64,000 nucleotides of DNA from DAOTTX01 sp034437515 (GTDB lineage Bacteria; Chloroflexota; Anaerolineae; Aggregatilineales; Phototrophicaceae). Shown here piece after piece: positions 51,163 through 60,422 of this stretch. Under the pieces are notes generated by a model. That model saw only the letters and a list, made by a program, of their open reading frames with translations, was not told the origin of the DNA and did not search any database. A program made the translations under genes and the position numbers. Location: assembly GCA_034437515.1 (NCBI GenBank), contig DAOTTX010000174.1:1-64000 (forward strand). The letters run 5' to 3'. The number at the start of each line of letters is the position of its first letter. The stretch's first letter is position 1.

Positions 51163-51585
51163 TTGTCTACTTGGATGGTTGTCGAAGATGAACCGGACAT
51201 CTATGAGGTCTTACTGGCGATGTTCGGAATCTGGGGGATTGAAGGCGTCGCCTTTGTCGATGGTGAAGAAGCCGTCTCCTGGATTGATGATGTTGATAAC
51301 GCCCGTTTTCAGGGTGAATTGCCGGAACTGGCTTTGCTTGATATTCGTCTACCCGGTGAGGTCAATGGGCCGGTCGTCGGCGAACGCTTGCGTGCGAGTA
51401 AAAACCTGGGGGATGTCGCTATTGTGCTGACTACCGCTTATAAGCTCACGCCGGATGAGGAAAAGTCGGTCATCAAAAGCGCCGGTGCGGATCTTCTGAT
51501 CTACAAGCCGCTGCCGAAGTTCAGTGAATTGCAGGGCATCCTGGAAGATACAATCGCCAAACGCCGCGCCAAGAAAAAGAGCTAG
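51163..51585 (+). CDS. Single-domain response regulator leading the NERD-addBA cluster
   Basis: About 140 residues, a lone receiver: VVEDE, Asp60 in ALLDIRLPG, threonines in VLTTAY and lysine in IYKPLP. It shares with the 50534 regulator an insertion before the acceptor (DDVDNARFQGELPEL) and the tail pattern EDTIAKRRAKKK. The start is uncertain: TTG 51163 is chosen because it aligns with the paralogue's TTG start; GTG 51151 and ATG 51175 are in frame. The next gene, encoding the NERD-like protein, begins six bases after its stop, so the receiver is probably the first gene of the recombination operon. Confidence 0.88.
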   Translation: MSTWMVVEDEPDIYEVLLAMFGIWGIEGVAFVDGEEAVSWIDDVDNARFQGELPELALLDIRLPGEVNGPVVGERLRASKNLGDVAIVLTTAYKLTPDEEKSVIKSAGADLLIYKPLPKFSELQGILEDTIAKRRAKKKS

Positions 51586-51590
51586 ACGTT

Positions 51591-52334
51591 ATGCGCAGCA
51601 TTAAACCAACCCGGGCCTGGCAGCGGCAGGTGCAATATTTTTTTCTGGGGGCCTTGCCGTTGGTCGCGCTGGGTACATTTTTCGTGTTCCTGGGGATTGC
51701 CCTCTATGGGTTGCCGTTCGTCACCGATGCCGACGGATCGACCACGATCTACGAGTTTGCGCGGGTGGCGCTGCTGGTGATCGGTGCGGTGGCGATCATC
51801 GTCGGGGTGATGTTGGGGTTGCGTGGGGCTACCCGCCGCCAAGACAACGCGCTGGCGCTGCTCACCGCTGATGCGCTTGCCGCCCACCTGGATGATAGCT
51901 ACACCCTGGTCCGCAATATCAATCGTTTTGGTGGGGGATATATTGACGGGGTGTTGGTCGGCAGGCCGGGTGTGTTGGTGCTGCGCTTGCTTGATTGGGA
52001 GGGCAACTTCCTCAACGAAGGCGGCAACTGGGTCAGATCAAAGAACGGACACTGGTTGCCGACGCGCATCAACCCGACGAAACAACTCGAAGCTGACATC
52101 GAAACCGTGCGTAACGATCTGCTCAAAGAAGGGATTGAAAATATGCCGATTTATGGTGCGGTCGTCCTTATCAGAGATGACCCATACGCCCGTTTGACGC
52201 TCAAGAATCCCAAAATACTTGCAGCGCACCTGTCGTCACTCTACGCACGTTTGCAAAAGACCTATCTGGCGGCAGATCGCATCGACTCCAATACCGTGCG
52301 CCAGGTCGTGCGCGTCTTGCTGGAAGAAAGCTGA
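51591..52334 (+). CDS. Membrane-anchored NERD-like (nuclease-related) domain protein
   Basis: 247 residues. Two membrane helices lie at about 12-40 (LGALPLVALGTFFVFLGIAL) and 53-75 (ARVALLVIGAVAIIVGVMLG). A cytoplasmic domain (about 85-200) reads DDSYTLVRNINRFGGGYIDGVLVGRPGVLVLRLLDWEG. This matches the NERD core (usually hEID...GvfviEvK), but the catalytic positions appear changed: the glutamate before ID is Tyr and the E-x-K is replaced by R-L-L. It is therefore probably a binding or scaffolding version rather than an active nuclease. Its stop overlaps the addB start as TGATG, and it lies five bases after the receiver gene. It could tether the AddAB complex to the membrane; this is inference. 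Confidence 0.75.
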   Translation: MRSIKPTRAWQRQVQYFFLGALPLVALGTFFVFLGIALYGLPFVTDADGSTTIYEFARVALLVIGAVAIIVGVMLGLRGATRRQDNALALLTADALAAHLDDSYTLVRNINRFGGGYIDGVLVGRPGVLVLRLLDWEGNFLNEGGNWVRSKNGHWLPTRINPTKQLEADIETVRNDLLKEGIENMPIYGAVVLIRDDPYARLTLKNPKILAAHLSSLYARLQKTYLAADRIDSNTVRQVVRVLLEES

Positions 52335-55300
52335 TGACGGCCCGTTTGTTACGCGCCCCGGTCAGCACCGGTAAGACAGAGGCAATCCTGACCCGCTTAA
52401 CCCAAACCTTGCAGGCTGATCCGTTTGCGCGGGTGTGGGTGCTGTTGGCGACTCGCCGGCAGGAAGATGCCTTCCGCCAGCGGTTGATCGACTGGGACAC
52501 CGGCAAGAACGTCTTTTTCAACGTCGAGTTCTTCAACTTCTACGAACTTTACCGCCGTCTGCTGGATATGGCGGGCAATCCACAGCGTGAACTCTCCGAC
52601 TCGGCACGGTTCGCGCTGTTGCGCCGCGTCATCATGGAGAACCTCGACACACTTGAATTGTTCCGACCGATTGCCACCACCCCCGGCTTTATCCGCATCG
52701 TCGCAGATTTCATCTACGAACTCAAACAGAATCGCGTCTATCCAGAGACATTTCAGCAAGAAGCCGAGAAGCGCGGCACGAAAGACCGTGATCTGGCGCG
52801 GATCTACACCGCGTATCAGGCGCGGTTGCAAGAGCATGACCTCGTAGACCGTGAGGGGCAGGGGTGGCTGGCGGTCGATACGGAGATGGCATCGGTGGGC
52901 ACGCTCTCACTGCTAATCGTCGATGGCTTCGACCAGTTTACGCCCGTGCAGGCTGACCTGCTCCAAGCATTAGCGGAACGTGCGGATGAGACGTTGATTA
53001 CGCTGACGCATGTGCCGGGGCGTGAGGCGACCGTCGGGCGACGGTTCAAGCAGGCGCTAACGCGGTTGCAGGCGAGCTTTGATAAGACCGGGCAAATGCT
53101 GCACGTCGAAGATTTGCCCGCCGTTACCAGCAAACAATCGGACGATCTCGGTCATCTGAGTGCAAATATCTTTGCTGCCGCGCCTGATCTGCGTCGGTCG
53201 GGCGGGGCGCTGCGGATGGTCGAGGCACCCGACCCGGCGACGGAAGCGGCGGTTGTGCTGCGTCGGGTGCGAGAATTGTTGCTCGATGGTGAGTCGCCTG
53301 ATGACATCATGATCGTGCTGCGCGATTGGGAACGCTACCGCGTCCACTTCACCGCGCTGCGTGATAAATATGAGCTACCGCTGGCGCTGCATTACGGTGA
53401 GCCATTGCTGGAAAATCCGGCGGTGGTCGCGTTGATGGATTTGCTGGCGCTGCACGAGAACGAATTCCAGCGGCGTGATGTGCTGGATGTGCTGCGGTCG
53501 CCGTATTTTGCATTTCCCATGTTTGCCGCCGCCGATGTCGATTTGCTCGAACGCATCAGCCAGCGGGAAAATGTCGTGCGCGGACGGTCACAATGGTTGG
53601 AAGCCTTGCAAGCGGTGTCTATACATCGCCCTGACGACGAGAACGACGAAAGAGATGCCGCGACACTCGATCGTTTGAGGCAAGCATTAAGTGCCTTTTT
53701 CGCCCTGGTGACCCCACCCGTGGCGGCTGGCATCGAAGGGTATATTCGCTGGTTGGATGCGCTGATCGGCGAAGACCCACAGGACGACCCCGATGATGAC
53801 GACGACGACGAAGCCACCGTCCCAGCTGAAGATGCCGCGACGCTGGCGATGATCGCCGGAGTACGCGCGTCTGGCACACCGGAGGCGGTCATCGCGCGTG
53901 ATTTGATGGCGGTGCAGGCGCTAAAGGGAGCGCTGCGTGGTTTGCTGACCGCGCAGACGTTGATCGAATCGCTTGCCGAACCGAACACGGGCGCGGTCAG
54001 TGACTGGACGCAGTTCGCCTTAGATTTGCAGGTCGCGCTCAAGAACACGGTGCTGAATCCACGCCCGAACCGGCACGGGCGCATCCTCGTGACCAGCGCC
54101 ACCGACGCCCGCGGTCTGCCACACAAACATCTGCTGATCCTGGGGTTGAGCGAAGGACTGTTCCCCGCGCAAATCGCCGAAGACCCGTTATTCCTCGATT
54201 CCGAACGGGGTGAACTCGCCGCTGCCGGGGTGCCGTTGGCGACACGCTACGAACGCACCGCCGATGATGGTCTGTTCTACGAACTAATCTGCTTGCCCAG
54301 GGAGACGTTGCTGCTTACCCGCCCGACCCTGCAAGAGGGCAAACCCTGGGCAGCAAGTCCGTTGTGGCGCGGCGTGGCGGGTGTGTTTAGCGATGCGTCG
54401 GCGATGATCAAACGGGAGCGTGTGCCGATTGGCGCGGTGGTGACACTGGCGCAAGCCGTCACGGTCGATGAGGTCGCGCTGGCGCTTACGGATCAACTGA
54501 ATCGGCAGACGATCACCTCGGAGACACGTGGCGCGTTCGGCTGGATGCAAGCCGCGCATCGCCCGTATTGGGCGCACATTGAGCGCGGTCGGTCGGTCGA
54601 ACTCGGTCGGTTGCGAGAAACACCCGGCGACCACTACAGCGGTGTGCTGGCATCGCCTGATCTGATTGCCATCGTCGGGGAGCGGTTGAGCGAGAAACGC
54701 CTGTGGAGCGCGAGCCAGCTCAACGACTACGGCATTTGTCCGTTTCGCTTTTTCGCCAAGCGCCTGCTCAAGCTGGAAGCGGTCGAGGAACCGGAATCCG
54801 GTTTAGATGCCGCACAGCGCGGTTCGCTAAACCATGCCATTCTTGAGCAGACTTACCGCGCATTGTACGCCGAAGGGCTGGCGATCCACCCCGAAAACCA
54901 CGACCGGGCGCTGCAACTGCTCGACCGTGAGGCGCAAGACGTTTTCGCGGATGCACCGCAAAAGTTCGGCTTTCGCGCCGATGCACTGTGGGCGCAAGAG
55001 AAAAGCGTGATCTTGCGCAAGCTGCGCCAACTGATCAACACAGATTTTTCCGATGATGAGAAGCGCAACCCGATCTTAAAGCACTTCGGCACCGGTGAGC
55101 GTCAGCCGTATCTATTAGAAGGTGTGTTCGGCTACAGTGATGACGATGAGCGTATCGAGGCGGCGATTGATCTCGGTGAAGATGGGCGCGTGCGTGTGGG
55201 CGGGTATATTGACCGCATCGACCGTGTCGATGACTCGTTGATCGTGATGGATTACAAGTCCGGCAGTACGAAAATCCCGCTGGATGAGATGGAGATCGGG

Positions 55301-55633
55301 CGTAACTTCCAGATGCTGGTGTATCTGGAAGGGGCGAAGGCCATCATCGAGCGGCAATCGCCGGGGCTGGACGTGCGCGGTGGCTTTTTCTGGCATCTGA
55401 CCAATCAGGAAGCCAGCGGCGCGGTTGACCTGCACGACGAAGAACACACGGCGATGGTCGAGCAGGCCAGAGCGCATATCGCCGCGCATCTGGCAGCGGG
55501 GCGGCGGGGTGATTTCGCCAACCGGCCCAGCAAAAAAGAGAACGGAAAGTGTGTGCGTTACTGTGAGTTCCACCAGCTATGCCGGATGCACAGCACGACT
55601 CACGAAAATAATGATGAGGAGCAAATAGAATGA
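52334..55633 (+). CDS. addB: AddB-type helicase-nuclease subunit
   Basis: 1099 residues of the AddB/RexB class, partner of AddA in double-strand-break end resection. The N-terminal helicase-like part keeps APVSTGKT (8-15), a degenerate Walker A. The C-terminal RecB-type nuclease has GYIDRIDRVDD...IVMDYKSG with its aspartate and D-x-K, plus the Q motif NFQMLVYLEG. The iron-sulfur staple is recognisable: one cysteine before the nuclease (YGICPFRFFAKRLL) and three after it (CVRYCEFHQLC, spaced C-x3-C-x5-C, one residue longer than the usual C-x2-C-x5-C). An aspartate run is inserted at about 478-488. The start overlaps the NERD gene by one base, and the end overlaps the next gene as ATGA. Confidence 0.9.
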   Translation: MTARLLRAPVSTGKTEAILTRLTQTLQADPFARVWVLLATRRQEDAFRQRLIDWDTGKNVFFNVEFFNFYELYRRLLDMAGNPQRELSDSARFALLRRVIMENLDTLELFRPIATTPGFIRIVADFIYELKQNRVYPETFQQEAEKRGTKDRDLARIYTAYQARLQEHDLVDREGQGWLAVDTEMASVGTLSLLIVDGFDQFTPVQADLLQALAERADETLITLTHVPGREATVGRRFKQALTRLQASFDKTGQMLHVEDLPAVTSKQSDDLGHLSANIFAAAPDLRRSGGALRMVEAPDPATEAAVVLRRVRELLLDGESPDDIMIVLRDWERYRVHFTALRDKYELPLALHYGEPLLENPAVVALMDLLALHENEFQRRDVLDVLRSPYFAFPMFAAADVDLLERISQRENVVRGRSQWLEALQAVSIHRPDDENDERDAATLDRLRQALSAFFALVTPPVAAGIEGYIRWLDALIGEDPQDDPDDDDDDEATVPAEDAATLAMIAGVRASGTPEAVIARDLMAVQALKGALRGLLTAQTLIESLAEPNTGAVSDWTQFALDLQVALKNTVLNPRPNRHGRILVTSATDARGLPHKHLLILGLSEGLFPAQIAEDPLFLDSERGELAAAGVPLATRYERTADDGLFYELICLPRETLLLTRPTLQEGKPWAASPLWRGVAGVFSDASAMIKRERVPIGAVVTLAQAVTVDEVALALTDQLNRQTITSETRGAFGWMQAAHRPYWAHIERGRSVELGRLRETPGDHYSGVLASPDLIAIVGERLSEKRLWSASQLNDYGICPFRFFAKRLLKLEAVEEPESGLDAAQRGSLNHAILEQTYRALYAEGLAIHPENHDRALQLLDREAQDVFADAPQKFGFRADALWAQEKSVILRKLRQLINTDFSDDEKRNPILKHFGTGERQPYLLEGVFGYSDDDERIEAAIDLGEDGRVRVGGYIDRIDRVDDSLIVMDYKSGSTKIPLDEMEIGRNFQMLVYLEGAKAIIERQSPGLDVRGGFFWHLTNQEASGAVDLHDEEHTAMVEQARAHIAAHLAAGRRGDFANRPSKKENGKCVRYCEFHQLCRMHSTTHENNDEEQIE

Positions 55634-56901
55634 TAGGCAGTGAAGTTGATCTAGCACCGGAATTCCAGAAGGCCAAAGAAGAACTGAAGCAAAATTACAC
55701 CGACGCCGGTCTGCTGTTGGTTGATGAAAACGAGCGTGATTTCATCCTGCAATATCAGGACACGGCCTTCCGTGTGACCGAAAAAGACATCAAAGAATAC
55801 GCGATCGCCGCGCCGCTGCGCCAGAAGGGGCAGGCCGACCCGGTGGAATGTTCTGTGGTCACCACTGCTTATCGTGAACAGGTCGTCCAACCGCTTGACC
55901 CGATCCGCTGGCGCTACTTGCCGCCGCTGGAAATGGGCTTCGTCTTCGGCGACCCGGATGGCGACGAGATGTATGCCAGCGTCGGCGCGGCCTCACGCCA
56001 TTTCGCCAACTTCTTCCGCTTTGACCCGACCTACCTGGATATTTGCCTGGAGCGCATGACCTACGCGCCCAAAGCGGGCCAGCCAATTGACATCCGGCAG
56101 GGGTTTTACCGCCCACCGACTATCCGCGTGTACCACATCGGGGAAAAAGACATCAAGTCCGCGCTTAAAAGCTCGACCGACATCTTAAACTACTGCCTTT
56201 TTGAACTGGCCTACTTAAAACATTTGCCGGTCGGGTTAGCGCAGGAATGGCCCGCCCGCCGTCGCCTACAGGATGACGACTTTAAGTTCGCCGAAGAATT
56301 CGAGGGGGCGCAGCTCCCCATGCCGCCGGCGGATTTCAACGCGGATGTGGTGCAATTCTACCAACTCGCGGCGAGTAGTCGCATCCCGGTGCTGCAATTC
56401 TGGTCATACTATCAGGTGATCGAGCATTACTTCGTCCGTGTGAGTGACGAAGACCTGCACCGTCAACTGTCGAACCGGCTCAAAGACCCGCGCTTCAAGC
56501 CCACCTCGACCCAGCTTGACCGTCTGATTCAAGACGTGCTCGATCATATGGATACGGTCGATACGCTGCAAATGCTCACCGCCGTGCTGGAAAAGTTCGT
56601 CGATGAAACAGAGTTGATCGCGTTTATCAAAGACTACGAGGCGCATCTCGGCGAGCCGTTTTACACCAAGCGCCGCCGCATCTTTGGTGAGGACGTGCAT
56701 GTCAAGCTCTCACGCGGCTCGGTGTTCGAGAACGTCGCCCGTACCATCATCGCCATCCGGCACAATCTGATGTATTCGCCGGATCGTACCTCACGCACGG
56801 CACGTAACATCAGCTTCGAGCAGTTGACCGAGATCATCCGCCCGGAGATTCCGCTGATGAAGTTCCTCGCGGAACGTGTGATTATCGGGTCGGCTTCGTG
56901 A
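55630..56901 (+). CDS. Uncharacterised protein embedded between addB and addA, with a HEPN-like C-terminus
   Basis: 423 residues, soluble, not a family I can name with confidence. Residues 1-200 are mixed alpha/beta without known motifs. The C-terminal half has a helix LQFWSYYQVIEHYF (255-268) and a later AIRHNLMYSPDR (about 375-386). This pair recalls ApeA-like HEPN proteins, where a Y..iiE helix precedes an R-N-x3-H motif. Here the RN is RHN and the expected histidine is tyrosine, so any RNase activity is probably lost. It overlaps addB by ATGA and addA by GTGA, so its translation is locked to both. That argues for a third subunit or regulator of AddAB. The HEPN reading is tentative. Confidence 0.75.
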   Translation: MIGSEVDLAPEFQKAKEELKQNYTDAGLLLVDENERDFILQYQDTAFRVTEKDIKEYAIAAPLRQKGQADPVECSVVTTAYREQVVQPLDPIRWRYLPPLEMGFVFGDPDGDEMYASVGAASRHFANFFRFDPTYLDICLERMTYAPKAGQPIDIRQGFYRPPTIRVYHIGEKDIKSALKSSTDILNYCLFELAYLKHLPVGLAQEWPARRRLQDDDFKFAEEFEGAQLPMPPADFNADVVQFYQLAASSRIPVLQFWSYYQVIEHYFVRVSDEDLHRQLSNRLKDPRFKPTSTQLDRLIQDVLDHMDTVDTLQMLTAVLEKFVDETELIAFIKDYEAHLGEPFYTKRRRIFGEDVHVKLSRGSVFENVARTIIAIRHNLMYSPDRTSRTARNISFEQLTEIIRPEIPLMKFLAERVIIGSAS

Positions 56902-59900
56902 AGTTCACCGACGCACAACACGACGCCATATACACACACGATAAAAATCTAGTCGTCGTCGCCGGGGCGGGGTCGGGCAAGACCCGTGTGCTGGTCGAAC
57001 GCTACATGGCGCTGCTCGATTCCAATGCGGATTGGGCGTTGAGCGCGTTAGTCGCAATCACGTTCACTAAAAAGGCCGCCGAAGAGATGCGCGACCGTGT
57101 CCGGCAGGGGTTGGAAGCACGCCTCCACGGCTCCGGCGGTGATCCACGTTGGGCGACCCTGCTCAGCCAGATCGACAGTGCCCGCATTGATACCATTCAC
57201 GGTCTGTGTGCGGATATTCTGCGGGCGAACGCCGCCCATGCCCGCATTGACCCCGACTTTGAGGTGCTGGACGAGATCGAGGGGGCGGCACTGCGTGAGC
57301 GCGTGGTCGATGCGGTGTTTGTACAACTGCCGGAAGCACGCCCTCACTTAATTCCCTTGATTCTGGAATACGGCACACGGAGCGTGCGCGAGGTGCTGAT
57401 GCAGCCGCAGTTACTCGCCGAACCTCTGGCACCGGTCGAAGCAGATGCACTGTTGCAGTTCTGGCAGGCGACCTGGGAAGCCAGCTTAACGCAGGCGGTC
57501 ACGGCGTACATGCGCTTTTGTGAAGCCGAGGGCATCGAACATGATCCGCCGCTAGGGGATAAACTCAGCGAGAAATGGTACGAATTTGTCCATCACTATA
57601 ATTCGCTCGCCACCGCTGGCCCTGACGAGCAACACGCGCTACTCAAGTTAATTGATGAACTGGGGCCACCGGGCAACGCTGGCAGCAAGAAAAACTGGCT
57701 ACCGCGTGATGTCAAAGCGGTACGGGGACGCCTCAAGTCGTTTGTTCAGGCGGCGCGAGACATCCTCAAATACGCGGAACCGCCCGGCCTGCACGATGAA
57801 CACGCCGCTCAGCTTGTGCCGCTGTGGGTGGAACTTATCAACTGGATGCGTGAGGCTTACATCGAGGCCAAGCAGCGCCGATCTCTGCTTGACTTTGACG
57901 ACCTCGAACGGCTGACCCGCGACCTGCTGACCGAACATGACGAGGTACGGCGGCGCTACCTCGCCAATGAGTTCAAGCATTTGCTCGTGGATGAATTCCA
58001 GGACACCAATCAAGCCCAATGGGACATCGTGCGCTCGCTGGCGGATGTGGCGACCCCTGGCACGATGTTCGTCGTCGGCGATCAAAAACAGAGCATTTAC
58101 GCCTTCCGCGGTGCGGATGTGCGCGTGTTCGGTGAGGTACGGCGTGTCATCGAGGCGAACGCCGGGCGCGAAGTCGAGATGAACGAGTCCTTCCGCACCC
58201 ACGCCCGGTTGATGGCGAGTTTTAACGAGGTGTTCGGACAGTTGCTTCGGGTCGAAGATGATGCCGCCGCCTATCAGGTCGCTTTAGAATCACCGATGAA
58301 GTCCTTCCGTCAAGAAGCACCTTCGAGCGCCCCCGCGCTGGATCTCATCTTGATCGACCAGTACGAACACGATGACGAAGGCCAGCCCATCCCCGGTGCG
58401 GATGGCGAACTGCAAAAGCTCGGCATCGACGACCGCCGCCGCTGGGAAGCCTTAGAACTCGCCGGACGCATCAAGGCGATGATCAGCGACGGCCTGACGG
58501 TTTACGATAAAGAAACAGGGCAGTTGCGCGAGATCGGCTACGGTGATTTCGCTGTGTTGTTCCAGGCACTTTCCAACGTGACGATCTATGAAACGGCCTT
58601 CGAGCAGGCTGGCATCCCCTTCGTGACGGTCGCCGGACGCGGATATTATGACCGTCAGGAAGTGTGGGACTTGCTCAATCTGCTGCGGGCGGTGCACAAC
58701 CCGGCGGATAACCTCGCATTGGCGGCGGCGTTACGGTCACCGTTGTTCAGCTTGAGTGACGATGCACTGTTCGCGCTGCGCCTGCAAACCGACGTTGATG
58801 ACAATCTGCTTCCACTGTGGGCGGCACTCGACCAACCCGGCGACCTCGTCCCGCTGGAAGAACTCGAACGGGTCGAGTTTGCGCGCGAGTGTCTGTATGA
58901 ATTGCACGCTACCGCCGGGCGAGTGACCATCTCCGAACTACTGCGAGACGCGCTGCGACGCACCGGCTACCTCGCCGTGCTGACCGGCCTGCCTTACGGC
59001 GAACGGCGGCGCGGTAACGTCGAAAAACTGCTGGAAAAAGCACAAACCAGCGGCAAGATTACACTGGGCGCGTTTACGCAATATCTACAGGATTTGAGCG
59101 CCCGCGAGGCTCGTGAGGGAGACGCCCCGGTTGATGTGACCGGTGCGGTGCAGATGATGAGCGTCCATGCCAGCAAGGGGCTGGAATTTCCGGTTGTCAT
59201 CCTCGCTGATGCCAGTTGGTCAATGCGGGGTGGTGCGCGTGATCTGGTCATGTTGGATCAAGATAAGCAGCTTGTGTGTAAAGTCTACGACGAAGACGCC
59301 GACAAGATGCAGCCCACCTTCGCCTATGACCACGCCGCACAGCAGGCCAAAAAGCACGAGCAGGCCGAACGGCTGCGCTTACTTTACGTCGCCACCACCC
59401 GCGCTCAGGATTATCTGATCGTCAGCGGACACACACAGCAGCGCAAAGGCGAGGAGACATGGAACGCTAGCGGCTGGTTGGACGATCTGCTTAATGTGCT
59501 GGAACTCAAAGACGCCATCACACCGGGGCTGGACACCCATCAGCGGGCCTGGGGTGAGATGACCGTCTACATGCCGTTGAAAATTCCATCGGCGGAACAA
59601 CGAGAGGAGCAGACTGGTCCGACCGGTTGGGAGCGTCCGCTGCCGGAAACCACGATCATCGCGCCACCGTTGACACAGCCGGTCGAGCGTGACCGGGCGC
59701 GGCAGATTCGACACATCGCCGCGACGCAGTTGGTTTACCTGGGTGGGCATGGCTACGCCCGCGACGCCAACGAACGCGCTTACTATGCCGACCGTTTCCG
59801 GCGACAGGTGCTACAAGATGCGCCCAATCACGTCGCCCCATTGGATCGGCAGCAATCACACCCGCGTCAGATCGGCGAGATGGTACACGAGGCGCTGCGA

Positions 59901-60422
59901 CACTGGCAGCTCCCCGGTGATAAGGACGACGCGGCACTCATGGCGATGCTGCGCAGTTATGCGTGGCGGCAGGGCATCACCACCGACCGGGCGCTAGAAG
60001 ATGCCGTTAATCAGGCGTACATGCTGTTGTTGGATTTCACCGAGAGCGATATGTGTGCGCGGATCAACCGGGCGGAGGCGGTCTATCGGGAACTGCCGTT
60101 CGTCTACGAATACGAAAATTATGTCATTCATGGGGTGATTGACGTGCTTTTCCGTTTGCCCGGTGACCGTTGGCTCATCGTAGATTACAAAACGGGTGCG
60201 GTATCCGCAGACCATGTTAGAATGAGGCGGTATCACTTACAAGTCGGGGTTTATGCGCAGGCGGTCGAAGCACAACTTGGCATCACGCCGGAGGTCTATC
60301 TCCATTACGTGCGCCGTGCGGATTCACACCTGCATGTGCCGGAAAACGAATGGCGAACCGCGCTCAAGACCCGGCTCTCGCAGCGAATTGTTGAAGTTAT
60401 TGGGGATGTAAAGTCACGATGA
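56898..60422 (+). CDS. addA: AddA-type UvrD-family helicase-nuclease
   Basis: 1174 residues. Superfamily 1A helicase motifs in order are Q-motif FTDAQHDAIYT, Walker A AGAGSGKT (22-29), Ia ITFTKKAAEEMRDRV, II LLVDEFQDTNQAQWD, III VVGDQKQSIYAFRGA, IV NESFRTHARLM, V MSVHASKGLEFPVVILAD and VI RLLYVATTRAQDYLIV. The C-terminal RecB-type nuclease is complete (GEMVHEALRHW, GVIDVLFRL, WLIVDYKTG). With AddB it unwinds and resects broken DNA ends for RecA. It starts at GTG overlapping the stop of the HEPN-like gene and itself overlaps the membrane protein gene by ATGA. Confidence 0.94.
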   Translation: MKFTDAQHDAIYTHDKNLVVVAGAGSGKTRVLVERYMALLDSNADWALSALVAITFTKKAAEEMRDRVRQGLEARLHGSGGDPRWATLLSQIDSARIDTIHGLCADILRANAAHARIDPDFEVLDEIEGAALRERVVDAVFVQLPEARPHLIPLILEYGTRSVREVLMQPQLLAEPLAPVEADALLQFWQATWEASLTQAVTAYMRFCEAEGIEHDPPLGDKLSEKWYEFVHHYNSLATAGPDEQHALLKLIDELGPPGNAGSKKNWLPRDVKAVRGRLKSFVQAARDILKYAEPPGLHDEHAAQLVPLWVELINWMREAYIEAKQRRSLLDFDDLERLTRDLLTEHDEVRRRYLANEFKHLLVDEFQDTNQAQWDIVRSLADVATPGTMFVVGDQKQSIYAFRGADVRVFGEVRRVIEANAGREVEMNESFRTHARLMASFNEVFGQLLRVEDDAAAYQVALESPMKSFRQEAPSSAPALDLILIDQYEHDDEGQPIPGADGELQKLGIDDRRRWEALELAGRIKAMISDGLTVYDKETGQLREIGYGDFAVLFQALSNVTIYETAFEQAGIPFVTVAGRGYYDRQEVWDLLNLLRAVHNPADNLALAAALRSPLFSLSDDALFALRLQTDVDDNLLPLWAALDQPGDLVPLEELERVEFARECLYELHATAGRVTISELLRDALRRTGYLAVLTGLPYGERRRGNVEKLLEKAQTSGKITLGAFTQYLQDLSAREAREGDAPVDVTGAVQMMSVHASKGLEFPVVILADASWSMRGGARDLVMLDQDKQLVCKVYDEDADKMQPTFAYDHAAQQAKKHEQAERLRLLYVATTRAQDYLIVSGHTQQRKGEETWNASGWLDDLLNVLELKDAITPGLDTHQRAWGEMTVYMPLKIPSAEQREEQTGPTGWERPLPETTIIAPPLTQPVERDRARQIRHIAATQLVYLGGHGYARDANERAYYADRFRRQVLQDAPNHVAPLDRQQSHPRQIGEMVHEALRHWQLPGDKDDAALMAMLRSYAWRQGITTDRALEDAVNQAYMLLLDFTESDMCARINRAEAVYRELPFVYEYENYVIHGVIDVLFRLPGDRWLIVDYKTGAVSADHVRMRRYHLQVGVYAQAVEAQLGITPEVYLHYVRRADSHLHVPENEWRTALKTRLSQRIVEVIGDVKSR

